Assembly (NCBI GenBank): GCA_947457845.1
Contig: CANGXM010000007.1
Location: 1-34,460 of the forward strand
Origin: Rhodospirillales bacterium
Lineage (GTDB): Bacteria; Pseudomonadota; Alphaproteobacteria; Azospirillales; Azospirillaceae
DNA: 34,460 bases
Direction: 5' to 3'
In this document: in pieces, positions 1 through 9,527 of the stretch
How the letters are laid out: each line of letters begins with the position of its first letter
How positions within the stretch are numbered: position 1 is the first letter of the stretch
Program-made: the position numbers and the translations under genes
The notes under the pieces: model-generated
The model's input: the letters and a program-made list of their open reading frames with translations, nothing else
What the model was told of the DNA's origin: nothing
Databases searched by the model: none

Positions 1-1
1 C

Positions 2-193
2 GGCGTGCCCTGCCCGCTCGAGCCGGTGACGCTGGCCCGCGGCGACACGCTGGAACTGCGCATGCCGGGCGGCGGCGGGGTGGGCGATCCCGCCGGCCGC
101 GACCCCGCCCTTCTCGTCGCGGACGTGGAGGCCGGCCTCGTCGGCGCCGACGCCGCCCGCACCCTCTATCGACCGACCTCATCGGAGCGATGA
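2..193 (+). CDS. Hydantoinase B/oxoprolinase family protein, C-terminal end only (truncated by window edge)
   Basis: Frame ends ...LELRMPGGGGVGDPAGRDPALLVADVEAGLVGADAARTLYRP, resembling the C-terminus of the full HyuB at 2330-4018 (MRLPGGGGWGDPTARDRARLIEDVRNGYVTREAAARDYG). Stop overlaps next ATG (ATGA). Confidence 0.85.
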   Translation, partial: GVPCPLEPVTLARGDTLELRMPGGGGVGDPAGRDPALLVADVEAGLVGADAARTLYRPTSSER

Positions 194-2346
194 CAGAGAT
201 GACACCGCGCTTCCGCCTCGGCTTCGACATCGGCGGCACCTTCACGGACTTCGTCCTCGTGGACGAGAAGACCGGTGCCACCCACCTCAACAAGTGCCTG
301 ACCACCCCCGACGACCCGTCGCGCGGGGTGATCGACGGCCTCGTGCCGCTGCTGCGCGAGGCGGACGCCACCGGCGAGGCGGTGGACATCGCGATCCACG
401 CCACCACGCTGATCACCAACGCGCTGATCGAGCGCAAGGGCGCGCGGACGGCGCTTCTGACCACCGAGGGCTTCCGTGACGTGCTCGAGATGGGCACGGA
501 GGTCCGCTACGACATCTACGACCTGTTCCTCGAGCGCCCGGCCCCGCTGGCCCCGCGCGAGCGGCGGTTCGAGGTGGCGGAGCGGCTGGACAAGGACGGG
601 ACCGTCCTCACCCCGCTGGACGAGGCGGGCGTGCGCGCGGTGGCGCGGCGGATGCGGGCGCTGCAGGTGGAGGCGGTCGCGGTCGTCTTCCTGCACGCCT
701 TCCGCAACCCCGCGCACGAACAGCGCGCCGCCGCCATCCTCGCCGAGGAGATGCCGGGGGTCAGCATCAGCGTGTCGAGCGCGGTGGCGCCGGAGATCCG
801 CGAATACGAACGGATGTCGACCACCGTCGCCAACGCCTACGCCCAGCCGATCACCCGCAGCTACATCGACACGATCGAGCGGCGGCTGACCGACATGGCC
901 TATCGCCGCCGCCTCTACCTGATGATCTCGTCCGGCGGGATCGCGGGCGGGCAGACGGCCAAGGATTTCCCGATCCGCATGCTGGAATCCGGCCCGACGG
1001 CCGGCGTGCTGGCCGCCATCTACTATGGCCGGCAGATGGGGATCGGCAGCCTCGTCACCTTCGACATGGGCGGCACGACGGCGAAGATCGGGCTGGTCAA
1101 GAACCACACCGCGTCGAAGTCGAACGTGTTCGAGGTCGGCCGCGTCGCCCGCTTCAAGAAGGGCAGCGGCCTGCCGGTCAAGGTGCCGATGGTGGAGCTG
1201 ATCGAGATCGGCGCCGGCGGCGGCTCGATCGCCCACGTGGACCAGCTCGGCCTGCTCAAGGTCGGGCCGCACAGCTCGGGCGCCATGCCCGGCCCCGCCA
1301 GCTATGGCCGCGGCGGCGACCGCCCGACGGTGACCGACGCGAACCTCGCGCTGGGATACCTCGACCCCGACTATTTCCTCGGCGGGGCCATGACGCTCGA
1401 CGCCGACGCGGCGCGCCGCGCGCTGGCGGCGAAGCTGGGCGAGCCGCTGGGCCTGACGGCGGAGGAGAGCGCGCGGGGCATCTTCGAGGTGGTGAACCAG
1501 AACATGCTCGCGGCGATGAAGGTGCACATCGCAGAGCGCGGCGAGGACCCGCGAAAGTTCTATCTCTTCGCCTTCGGCGGCGCCGGCCCGGCCCACGCCT
1601 ACGAACTCGCCCGCGCGCTGCAGATGCGCGGCGTGATCGTGCCGCCCGGTGCCGGCGCCACGTCGGCGATGGGGCTGGTCACCGCCGCCGTCTCCTTCGA
1701 CTACGCCCGCTCCTTCGTCACCCGCCTCGACCGGATCGCCTGGCCCGCGGTGCGCGCCGTGTTCGACGCGATGGCGGCCGAGGGCCTCGCGGTGCTGGAC
1801 GAGGCGGGCGTCGGGCGCGACGCGCCAGGCGTGGCGGTGCGCCATTCGATGGACCTGCGCCACAAGGGGCAGGGGCACGAGGTCACGGTCCAGCTCCCGG
1901 CCGACGTGTTCGAGCGCGGCTCGCTGGAGGAGATCCGCGACCTCTTCTACGCCGCGCACCGGGAGAAGTACGGCCACGCGCACACCAACCTCGCGGTGGA
2001 GTTGATCACCTGCCGCACCACGGTCGGCGCGCCCGCGCCCGACGTGCGGCTGAAGGCGCTGGAGGCCGGCGGGTCCGATCCCGCGGCGGCGCTGAAGGGC
2101 ACGCGCAGGGTCTGGTTCGGCGAGGCCGGCGCCTTCGTCGAGACACCGGTCTACGACCGCTATCGCCTGGGCCCGGCGATGCGCATCCCCGGCCCGGCGA
2201 TCATCGAGGAGCGGGAGTGCACGGTGGTCGCCGGCCCCTCCGCGACCGTGCGCCTCGACCCCTGGGGAAGCCTGTTCCTCGACCTGCCCGCGCCGGCCGA
2301 GACGACGCCCCCGGCAAAGGAGACGGCCCATGCCGCCCCGGCTTGA
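190..2346 (+). CDS. hyuA: Hydantoinase/oxoprolinase family protein, HyuA-type subunit
   Basis: 718 aa; N-terminal GFDIGGTFTDFVLVDEKTG, HATTLITNALIERKGARTALLTTEGFRDVLEMG, TFDMGGTTAKIGL, FAFGGAGPAHAYELAR motifs typical of HyuA. Confidence 0.95.
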   Translation: MTEMTPRFRLGFDIGGTFTDFVLVDEKTGATHLNKCLTTPDDPSRGVIDGLVPLLREADATGEAVDIAIHATTLITNALIERKGARTALLTTEGFRDVLEMGTEVRYDIYDLFLERPAPLAPRERRFEVAERLDKDGTVLTPLDEAGVRAVARRMRALQVEAVAVVFLHAFRNPAHEQRAAAILAEEMPGVSISVSSAVAPEIREYERMSTTVANAYAQPITRSYIDTIERRLTDMAYRRRLYLMISSGGIAGGQTAKDFPIRMLESGPTAGVLAAIYYGRQMGIGSLVTFDMGGTTAKIGLVKNHTASKSNVFEVGRVARFKKGSGLPVKVPMVELIEIGAGGGSIAHVDQLGLLKVGPHSSGAMPGPASYGRGGDRPTVTDANLALGYLDPDYFLGGAMTLDADAARRALAAKLGEPLGLTAEESARGIFEVVNQNMLAAMKVHIAERGEDPRKFYLFAFGGAGPAHAYELARALQMRGVIVPPGAGATSAMGLVTAAVSFDYARSFVTRLDRIAWPAVRAVFDAMAAEGLAVLDEAGVGRDAPGVAVRHSMDLRHKGQGHEVTVQLPADVFERGSLEEIRDLFYAAHREKYGHAHTNLAVELITCRTTVGAPAPDVRLKALEAGGSDPAAALKGTRRVWFGEAGAFVETPVYDRYRLGPAMRIPGPAIIEERECTVVAGPSATVRLDPWGSLFLDLPAPAETTPPAKETAHAAPA

Positions 2347-4018
2347 CCCGATCTCGATCGAGGTGCAGTGGAGCCGCCTCATCTCGATCATGGACGAGGT
2401 GGACATCGCCCTCGTCCGCACCTCCTTCTCCACCATCGTGGGCGAGAGCCGCGACTTCGCGGTCATCATGCTCGACCGGCACGGCCGGTCGGTCGCCCAG
2501 TCCCAGCTCTCCTCGCCGGCCTTCACGGTCACCATGCCGGCCACGACCAAGCACCTTCTCGCCGCCTTCCCGGCCGAGACGCTGGAGCCGGGCGACGTGC
2601 TGATCACCAACGACCCCTGGCTGGGGTCGGGGCACCTGCCGGACCTGTCGATCGTCACGCCGGTGTTCGAGGGCCGCCAGCTCGTCGGCTTCATGGGGTG
2701 CGTCGCCCACATCGCCGACATCGGCGGGCGGCTCGACTTCTTCGACGCCCGCGACCTCTACGAGGAGGGGTTCCGGATCCCGCCGTCCAAGCTGTTCGAG
2801 GCGGGCAAGGAGAACCGGCAGCTGTTCCGTCTGCTGGCGGCCAACGTCCGCGTGCCCGACATGGTGCTGGGCGACGTCAAGGCGATCTGCGGGGCGGAGG
2901 CGCTGGGGGCCGCACGGCTGACGGAGTTCCTCGGCGACTACGGCGGGGCGGCCGGGTTCCAGGCGCTGGCCGACGAGATCCTCGACCGGTCCGACGCCGC
3001 GATGCGCGCGGCCATCGCGAAGCTGCCCGACGGCGAGTGGGGCTACGCGCTGGACGCCGACGGCTACCGCACGCCGCTGCACATCCAGGTGACGGTGACC
3101 AAGACCGGCGACCGGGTGCACGTCGACTACACGGGCTCGTCCCGGCAGTTCCCGGACGCGTCGATCAACTGCGTCACCAACATCACCTTCGCCGACACCT
3201 ACTATCCGCTGAAATGCTCGCTGACGCCGGACCTGCCCAACAACGAGGGGCTGTTCCGCGCGGTCACCATCTCCGCGCCCGAAGGCTCGGTCTTCAACAC
3301 GACGATGCCGTCGGCGGTCAAGTCGCGCTCGAAATCGTCCTTCCACATCCACGTCGCCATCTACGGCGCGCTCCAAAAGGCCCTGCCCGACCGCATCCAG
3401 GCCGGCAGCGGCTCGTTCTGGGCCATCACGCTCCACGGGACGCACCCCGACGACGGCTCGGTCTTCAACGTCCACATCCTGCCGAACGGCGGCAAGGGGG
3501 CGACGCCGCGCACCGACGGCCTGTGCACGGTCGCCTTCCCCTACAACGGCACCGTCACCCCGGCCGAGATCACCGAGAACCAGGCGCCCATCCTCGTCCG
3601 GTACAAGCGTCTCGTTCCCGACAGCGGCGGGCCCGGCGTCCGCCGCGGCGGGCTGGGGCAGGAGATCGCGCTGGAGGTGACGGGCGACCGGCCGATCATC
3701 GCCTCGCTGCGCCCGGACAAGGTGCGCCATCCGCCGCCGGGCATCGCGGGCGGCGCGCCGGGGATGGCCGGCGCCTACTCGCTGAACGGCGCCGCGGTCG
3801 CGGTCGTCCCGCAGACGCTGTCGCCGGGCGACGTCTACCGGATGCGGCTGCCGGGCGGCGGCGGCTGGGGCGACCCGACGGCCCGCGACCGCGCCCGCCT
3901 GATCGAGGACGTCCGCAACGGCTACGTGACGCGCGAGGCGGCGGCCCGCGACTACGGCGTGACGCTCGCCGACGCCGATCTCGCACCGGTCGAACGCAAC
4001 ACGGGAGGGGGATCATGA
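2330..4018 (+). CDS. hyuB: Hydantoinase B/oxoprolinase family protein, HyuB-type subunit
   Basis: 562 aa; DPISIEVQWSRLISIMDEVDIALVRTSFSTIVGESRDFAV, DVLITNDPWLGSGHLPDLSIVTPVF, C-terminal RLPGGGGWGDPTARD. Overlaps hyuA by 17 nt. Confidence 0.95.
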   Translation: MPPRLDPISIEVQWSRLISIMDEVDIALVRTSFSTIVGESRDFAVIMLDRHGRSVAQSQLSSPAFTVTMPATTKHLLAAFPAETLEPGDVLITNDPWLGSGHLPDLSIVTPVFEGRQLVGFMGCVAHIADIGGRLDFFDARDLYEEGFRIPPSKLFEAGKENRQLFRLLAANVRVPDMVLGDVKAICGAEALGAARLTEFLGDYGGAAGFQALADEILDRSDAAMRAAIAKLPDGEWGYALDADGYRTPLHIQVTVTKTGDRVHVDYTGSSRQFPDASINCVTNITFADTYYPLKCSLTPDLPNNEGLFRAVTISAPEGSVFNTTMPSAVKSRSKSSFHIHVAIYGALQKALPDRIQAGSGSFWAITLHGTHPDDGSVFNVHILPNGGKGATPRTDGLCTVAFPYNGTVTPAEITENQAPILVRYKRLVPDSGGPGVRRGGLGQEIALEVTGDRPIIASLRPDKVRHPPPGIAGGAPGMAGAYSLNGAAVAVVPQTLSPGDVYRMRLPGGGGWGDPTARDRARLIEDVRNGYVTREAAARDYGVTLADADLAPVERNTGGGS

Positions 4019-5664
4019 GCACGCTGGATCTGGCCATCGTCGGCGCCACGGTCGTCGACGGCTCCGGGGCGCCCGAACGCCGGGCGGACGTGGGCGTCGC
4101 CGGCGACCGCATCGTCGCCGTGGGCGACCTGTCGGGCGCCACGGCCGCGCGCACGATCGACGCCGGGGGCCGCATGGTGATGCCGGGCTTCATCGACGCC
4201 CACGGCCATTCCGACGTCGGCCTCTACGTGAACCCGCAGTGCCAGTCGAAGCTGGCCCAGGGCATCACCAGCGAGGTGATGGGGAACTGCGGCTACAGCC
4301 CGTTCCCGCTCTTGCCCAACAACCGCGGCTACCTGCTCGACCCCAAGGGCGTGGACGTCGACTGGTCCACGGCGGACGAGTATTTCGCCACCGTCTCGGC
4401 CCGCGGCTTCGGCATCAACGCGGTGCCGCAGGTGGGCCACATCACCGTGCGCGCCGCCGTGCTCGACAACCAGGACCGCCCCGCGACGCGCGACGAGATC
4501 GCCCGCATGAAGGGCCACGTGCGCGACGCGATGGTGGCGGGCGCGCGGGGCCTGTCGACGGGTCTCGACTATCCCTGCTCCACCACCGCCGACCTCGACG
4601 AGATCGTGTCGCTGGCCGAGGTCGCGGCCGAGTACGACGGCTTCTACAGCTCGCACCTGCGCGGCTACAGCCGCAACGTGCTGAACGCGGTCGTGGAGGC
4701 GATCGAGGTGGGCCGGCGCACGGGGGTACGGGTCCAGCTCTCCCACCTCGGCGTGTTCGGGCGCAAGCAGTGGGGCTTCGGCCGGCGCCTGCTCGACATC
4801 ATGGACGACGCGCGGGCCGACGGCGTGCGGGTCGCCTGCGATATCATGCCCTACCGCACCAAGGGCTCGTGGTGGGGTCCGCGGGCGATCCTGCCGGCCG
4901 AGGTCCACGACTGGAAGCGGCCGTGGCCCGAGAACCTGCCGGGCCTGAAGGCGATCCTGTCGGACAAGGCGCAGCGCGCGGCGCTGAAGGAGCAGGTCGA
5001 GGCCCGCCGCGTGCGGCCGAAGTACGGCTTCCACGAGGAGTTCGTGCAGTTCAGCGACTGGCGCGACATCTACATCGAGGAACTGGCACCCGACAGCCCG
5101 CACCGCGCCTTCCTGGGCAAGAGCGTCGCCGACCTCGCCGGGCACCTGAAGGCCGAGCCCTGCGACGTGTGGTTCGACCTCGTCGTGACCGAGGGGGAGA
5201 CGCTGGCGACCACCTGCATCCAGGTGGCCGACGACGACTTCCGCGGCCTTCTGACCGACGAATGGACGATGTTCGGCACGGACGCCATCGCGACCGACCT
5301 GTCGCGCCTGCGCGAGCCGTGGAACACGATCCAGCCGCACCCGCGCCACTACGGCTCGTTCCCGCGGGTGCTGGGCAAGTTCGTGCGCGACGAGCACGCG
5401 CTGGCCCTGCCCGAGGCGGTGCGCCGGATGACCGGCCTCGTCGCCGACTTCCTGGGGCTGGAGGACCGCGGCCACGTGCGCGAAGGCGGCCACGCCGACC
5501 TCGTCGTCGTGAACCCGGTGACGGTGGGCGAGGCCGCCACCTGGCGCATGCCCAACGCCTATCCCGAGGGGATCGAGCACGTCTTCGTCAACGGGGTCGA
5601 AGCGGTCGCGGGCGGCCGGTGCACCGGCGCGCTCGGCGGCCGGATGCTGACCCGCGCGGCCTGA
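4015..5664 (+). CDS. N-acyl-D-amino-acid deacylase family amidohydrolase
   Basis: 549 aa from ATG 4015 (ATGA overlap with hyuB stop): MSTLDLAIVGATVVDGSGAPERRADVGVAGDRI, MPGFIDAHGHSD, GLSTGLDYPC, C-terminal GHADLVVVNP; D-aminoacylase/amidohydrolase architecture. Confidence 0.9.
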   Translation: MSTLDLAIVGATVVDGSGAPERRADVGVAGDRIVAVGDLSGATAARTIDAGGRMVMPGFIDAHGHSDVGLYVNPQCQSKLAQGITSEVMGNCGYSPFPLLPNNRGYLLDPKGVDVDWSTADEYFATVSARGFGINAVPQVGHITVRAAVLDNQDRPATRDEIARMKGHVRDAMVAGARGLSTGLDYPCSTTADLDEIVSLAEVAAEYDGFYSSHLRGYSRNVLNAVVEAIEVGRRTGVRVQLSHLGVFGRKQWGFGRRLLDIMDDARADGVRVACDIMPYRTKGSWWGPRAILPAEVHDWKRPWPENLPGLKAILSDKAQRAALKEQVEARRVRPKYGFHEEFVQFSDWRDIYIEELAPDSPHRAFLGKSVADLAGHLKAEPCDVWFDLVVTEGETLATTCIQVADDDFRGLLTDEWTMFGTDAIATDLSRLREPWNTIQPHPRHYGSFPRVLGKFVRDEHALALPEAVRRMTGLVADFLGLEDRGHVREGGHADLVVVNPVTVGEAATWRMPNAYPEGIEHVFVNGVEAVAGGRCTGALGGRMLTRAA

Positions 5665-5678
5665 GGGGGGAACCGCAC

Positions 5679-6683
5679 ATGGCGTTCGAGTGGGAAGGCA
5701 CACGGGTCGGCGCGTCGTCGACGGCCCATTTCGAGGTTCCGGTCTGCACCATGGCGAGCGGCCATCGCCTGATGCTCTCGGTCCATGTGGTGACCGGGAA
5801 CCGGGCGGGACCGGTGACGCTGGTCGCCTGCGGCTCCCACGGCGAGGAGCTGTGGAGCGTGGAGTTCGCCCGGCGGCTCAAGCAGTTCCTCGTGCGCGAC
5901 GGGCACGACTTCGCCGGCACGATCCTGATCGCGCCGATGCTGAACCCGCATTCGTTCGAGAGCGGGACGCGCAACACGCCGATCGACTTCCACAACCTGA
6001 ACCGCGTCTTCCCCGGCTCGCCCGCGGGCAAGAACTGGTTCTCCGACATGCTGGCCCGGGTGATCGCGGACCGGATCCTGCCCAAGGCGGACCTGATCTT
6101 CGACTATCACGGCGGTGGGTCGGACACGGTCATCCACTACCACTACACGGTCGATCCCGCCCTCTCCGCGCGGCACGCGACGGTGCACCAGGTGGCGCTC
6201 GCCAGCGGCGCCGAGGTGCTGTGGGAGCAGAACGAGCAGCGCGGCACGCTCACCAACTGCGGCGACCAGCTCGGCAAGACGTGCTTCGTGTGCGAGATCG
6301 GCGGCGGCGGGCTGATCCTCGACGTCGACTATTTCGAGAAGGGCTACCGCGACCTGCTGAACATGCTGAAGGTGGTCGAGGTGGTCCGCGGCGCGCCCGA
6401 AATGGGCCGCGCGCGCATCGTCGTGCGCAAGGGCTCCTCCATCCGCCCCGCCCACGGCGGCACCTTCGTGCCCGTCGTGGGGCTGGAGGTGCTGGGCCGG
6501 TCCGTGCCGGGCGGCACGGTGCTCGGCCGCGTGCACTCGCCCTACGACTTCTCGGTGCTCGACGAGTGCGTGGCCCCCTTCGCCCGCACCGAGATGATGC
6601 AGGTGCGCAACCGCATCTCGAAGGTCCACCCCGGGGAGTACGCGTACATCATCGGCGACGGGGACACGGGTTACGCGCCCTGA
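5679..6683 (+). CDS. Succinylglutamate desuccinylase/aspartoacylase family zinc hydrolase
   Basis: 334 aa from ATG 5679: CGSHGEELWSVEF (HxxE zinc motif), LNPHSFESGTRNTPIDFHNLNRVFPG, LIFDYHGGGSD. Confidence 0.88.
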   Translation: MAFEWEGTRVGASSTAHFEVPVCTMASGHRLMLSVHVVTGNRAGPVTLVACGSHGEELWSVEFARRLKQFLVRDGHDFAGTILIAPMLNPHSFESGTRNTPIDFHNLNRVFPGSPAGKNWFSDMLARVIADRILPKADLIFDYHGGGSDTVIHYHYTVDPALSARHATVHQVALASGAEVLWEQNEQRGTLTNCGDQLGKTCFVCEIGGGGLILDVDYFEKGYRDLLNMLKVVEVVRGAPEMGRARIVVRKGSSIRPAHGGTFVPVVGLEVLGRSVPGGTVLGRVHSPYDFSVLDECVAPFARTEMMQVRNRISKVHPGEYAYIIGDGDTGYAP

Positions 6684-6753
6684 ACCCGGAGGGCGCCGTA
6701 CGGGACGGACGCCGGGAGAACGAGGACCGCAACGAAAACGACAGGAGGCAGGC

Positions 6754-8328
6754 ATGAACAGGATGACGAAGGGGATCGCCACGGCGATCCTGGCGGTCTG
6801 GGCGGGTGCAGCGGCGGCGCAGCAGCCGGTGACGCTGGTGGTGCCGCAACTCGACGAGCCCAGGACGCTGAGCCCGAACTTCGCCGCCGACACCGGTGGC
6901 TATTCGCCGACCAGCAACATCTACAGCCACCTCGTCACGATGGACTGGGGCGTCGTCGCCGGGACGCCGGCCTACGGCGACCTCGCCGAGCGGTGGGAGA
7001 CCAGTGCCGACGGCCGGACGATCACCTTCCACCTCGTCCGCAACGCCACCTTCCACGACGGCAAGCCGGTCACCGCGGCGGACGTGAAGTTCACCTTCGA
7101 CACCATGATCCGCAAGCGGTACCCCTACGCCGCCTTCCTGCGCGCGGTGGAGGAGATCCGCACGCCGGACGACTTCACCGTCGTCGTCACGCTGAAGACG
7201 CCGGACATGTCCTTCGTGCCGATGATGGCGCAGGCGGCGGGCTGGACCGGCAAGATCTATCCCAAGCACCTCTGGGAGGGGCAGGACGGGTTCGAGACCG
7301 GGCCGCACGTCAACAATCCGATCGGCTCCGGACCGTTCAAGTTCGTGCGCTGGGAGCGCGGCGGCCCGGTCGAGCTGGAGGCCTACGACAAGTATTTCCG
7401 CGGCCGGCCCAAGGTCGACCGGCTGATCTTCCGCCGCATCACCGACGCCAACGTGGCGCGGGCGGACTTCGACGCCGAGCGCTTCCCCTACCTGCCCTAC
7501 GACTACGCCCCGCCGCTGGCCGAGGTGCCGGCGCTGCAGCGCGACCGGTCGATCAAGGTGGTGTTCACGCCCTCGCACTACAGCCGGGACATCCAGCTGA
7601 ACCTGCGCCGGGCGCCGCTCGACAACATCAAGGTGCGCGAGGCGCTCGCCACCGCCATCGACCGCGACGCGATCTCGCGCCTGGGGTTCCAGGGCCTCTG
7701 GAAGCCCGCGGTCCACGCGAACGTCGACACCCAGACCGACTGGATCAACCGCGACGTCCGCTATCCGGCCTTCGACCGGGCGAAGGCGGAGCGGATGCTG
7801 GACGAGGCGGGCCTCCCCCGGCGGGAGGGCGGCTGGCGGTTCGCGGTGGGCATCACCGGCCCGTCCTATTCCGACTGCAAGTCGATCACCGAGGTGCTGG
7901 TCCAGCAGCTCCGCCAGGTCGGCATCAACGCCCGGCTCGAACAGTTCGACCAGTCCACCTGGTTCCGGCGGATGCAGGAGGGGAACTTCGACATCTCCTG
8001 CTACTTCACCCGCTACGGCCCGGACCCCGACGCCTATCGCGAGCATTTCGGGACCGGCGGCCAGCGCAACTTCATGGGCTATACGAACGCCGAGTTCGAC
8101 CAGCTCGGCGCGAAGGCGGTGACGCTCACGAACCCGGCCGAACGGGTGCCGCTCTACAAGCAGATGCAGGCGATGCTCGTGCGCGACATGCCCTACATCA
8201 ACCTCTTCAACGAACAGAAGACGAGCCTCGTGCGCGCCGGCTGGTCGGGCTTCCCGGCGGAGGAGTCGGGCTACGACAAGTCGGTCACGTGGTTCGGCTA
8301 CTTCGGCGTCGTCCCGCCCGGGAAGTGA
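6754..8328 (+). CDS. Peptide/opine-type ABC transporter substrate-binding protein (SBP family 5)
   Basis: 524 aa; Sec-type signal MNRMTKGIATAILAVWAGAAAAQQ; LAERWETSADGRTITFHLVRNATFHDGKPVTAADVKFTFD; AGGAGG ribosome-binding site. Confidence 0.93.
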   Translation: MNRMTKGIATAILAVWAGAAAAQQPVTLVVPQLDEPRTLSPNFAADTGGYSPTSNIYSHLVTMDWGVVAGTPAYGDLAERWETSADGRTITFHLVRNATFHDGKPVTAADVKFTFDTMIRKRYPYAAFLRAVEEIRTPDDFTVVVTLKTPDMSFVPMMAQAAGWTGKIYPKHLWEGQDGFETGPHVNNPIGSGPFKFVRWERGGPVELEAYDKYFRGRPKVDRLIFRRITDANVARADFDAERFPYLPYDYAPPLAEVPALQRDRSIKVVFTPSHYSRDIQLNLRRAPLDNIKVREALATAIDRDAISRLGFQGLWKPAVHANVDTQTDWINRDVRYPAFDRAKAERMLDEAGLPRREGGWRFAVGITGPSYSDCKSITEVLVQQLRQVGINARLEQFDQSTWFRRMQEGNFDISCYFTRYGPDPDAYREHFGTGGQRNFMGYTNAEFDQLGAKAVTLTNPAERVPLYKQMQAMLVRDMPYINLFNEQKTSLVRAGWSGFPAEESGYDKSVTWFGYFGVVPPGK

Positions 8329-8377
8329 GGGGCGGGCGCACGGGTCCGGTTCCGTCCGGCGGGTCCGCGGCGGCCGG

Positions 8378-8493
8378 CCCCCTCTCCCATGGACCGCTGT
8401 TCGCGGTCCATCTCTCCCCGGGGGGGGAGAGGGGACCGTGCTTCACGGTCGCTCCCCTCCCCCCACCGGGGGGAGGGGCCGGGGGAGAGGGGG
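8378..8493. repeat. Nested multi-hairpin palindromic element (four hairpins enclosed by an outer stem)
   Basis: Outer stem CCCCCTCTCCC (8378-8388)/GGGAGAGGGGG (8483-8493); inner perfect stems ATGGACCGC/GCGGTCCAT (8389-8411), CTCTCCCC/GGGGAGAG (8412-8431), GACCGTG/CACGGTC (8434-8450), CCCCTCCCCCC/GGGGGGAGGGG (8454-8478). Confidence 0.85.
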
Positions 8494-8561
8494 TCGCCGC
8501 CGCGGTCCCGCCGGTCCGATGTCCCAAACCGACCCGGGCTCCCGGGGAGAGGGAAGGCGCG

Positions 8562-9527
8562 ATGAGGCTCCGCCGCTACGTCCTGTTCCGTGTCCTCCAG
8601 CTGGTGCCGGTGGCGCTGGTCGTCATCGTGCTGAACTTCCTCCTGATCCACCTCGCCCCCGGCGACGTGGCGATCCTGCTCGCGGGCGAGGACGCGGACC
8701 CGACCTACATGGCCTCCGTGCGCGCCGCCTACGGCCTCGACCTGCCCTTCCACGAACAGCTCCTGCGCTATCTGGGCCAGGTGCTGACCGGCGACCTCGG
8801 CCTCTCCTACCGCTCGCGCCAGCCGGTGATGGACGAGCTGATGGCCCGCGTGCCGGCCACCCTCATGCTGGTGGGCACGGCGCTCGTCATCGCGGTCACG
8901 GTGGGCGTGCTCGTCGGCACGCTGATCGCGCGCCGGCCCGGCTCGGCCGTGGACAGCGTGGTGAGCGTGCTCTCCATCTCGCTGTTCAGCATCCCGGTCT
9001 TCTGGCTGGGGCTGATGCTGATCCTCTGGTTCGCGGTCCACCTGCGCTGGCTGCCCTCCAGCGGCATGGGCAGCGTCGGCGGCCCGCGCGAGGGGATGGC
9101 GATGGTGATGGACGTCGCCCGCCACATGATCCTGCCGGCGGTCACGTTGGCGACCGTCTGGGTGGGGCAGTACGTCCGCCTCGCCCGCACCTCCGTCTCC
9201 GAGGTGCTGGCCGAGAACTACATCGTCACCGCGCGCGCCGTCGGCTATGGCGAGGGGACGGTGCTGCTCTCCCATGCGCTGCGCAACGCGCTGCTGCCGG
9301 TGGTCACCGTGCTGGGCCTCCAGATCGGCCTGGCGCTCACCGGTGCGGTGCTGACCGAGACCGTGTTCTCCTGGCCCGGGCTGGGCCGGCTGATCTACGA
9401 GGCGATCCTGGCGCGCGACACGCCCATCATCATGGGCGCCTTCATCATCATGTCGTTCACGGTCGCGCTGGCCTCGCTGGCGACGGACCTGCTCTACGCC
9501 GCCCTCGACCCGCGGGTGTCGCTGTGA
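8562..9527 (+). CDS. ABC transporter permease, DppB/OppB type
   Basis: 321 aa: MRLRRYVLFRVLQLVPVALVVIVLNFLLIHLAPGD, YGLDLPFHEQLLRYLGQVLTGDLGLSYRSRQPV, EAA-loop region ENYIVTARAVGYGEGTVLLSHALRNALLPVVT. Confidence 0.95.
   Translation: MRLRRYVLFRVLQLVPVALVVIVLNFLLIHLAPGDVAILLAGEDADPTYMASVRAAYGLDLPFHEQLLRYLGQVLTGDLGLSYRSRQPVMDELMARVPATLMLVGTALVIAVTVGVLVGTLIARRPGSAVDSVVSVLSISLFSIPVFWLGLMLILWFAVHLRWLPSSGMGSVGGPREGMAMVMDVARHMILPAVTLATVWVGQYVRLARTSVSEVLAENYIVTARAVGYGEGTVLLSHALRNALLPVVTVLGLQIGLALTGAVLTETVFSWPGLGRLIYEAILARDTPIIMGAFIIMSFTVALASLATDLLYAALDPRVSL

Noticed and set aside
166-2721. 851-aa minus-strand ORF opposite hyuA (and similar long antisense ORFs such as 2201-3730, 3952-5703, 9797-11401)
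   Set aside because: Low-complexity Arg/Ala/Gly/His/Val-rich translations without recognisable domains; shadow frames expected opposite high-GC genes.
2368-4014. N-terminal part of the 1098-aa ORF 2368-5664 as a fusion to the amidohydrolase
   Set aside because: Low-complexity out-of-frame reading over hyuB; the real start is ATG 4015 with an ATGA overlap.
8329-8527. CRISPR or tandem repeat interpretation of the repetitive-looking C/G-rich spacer
   Set aside because: No regularly spaced direct repeats; the structure is inverted-repeat hairpins.
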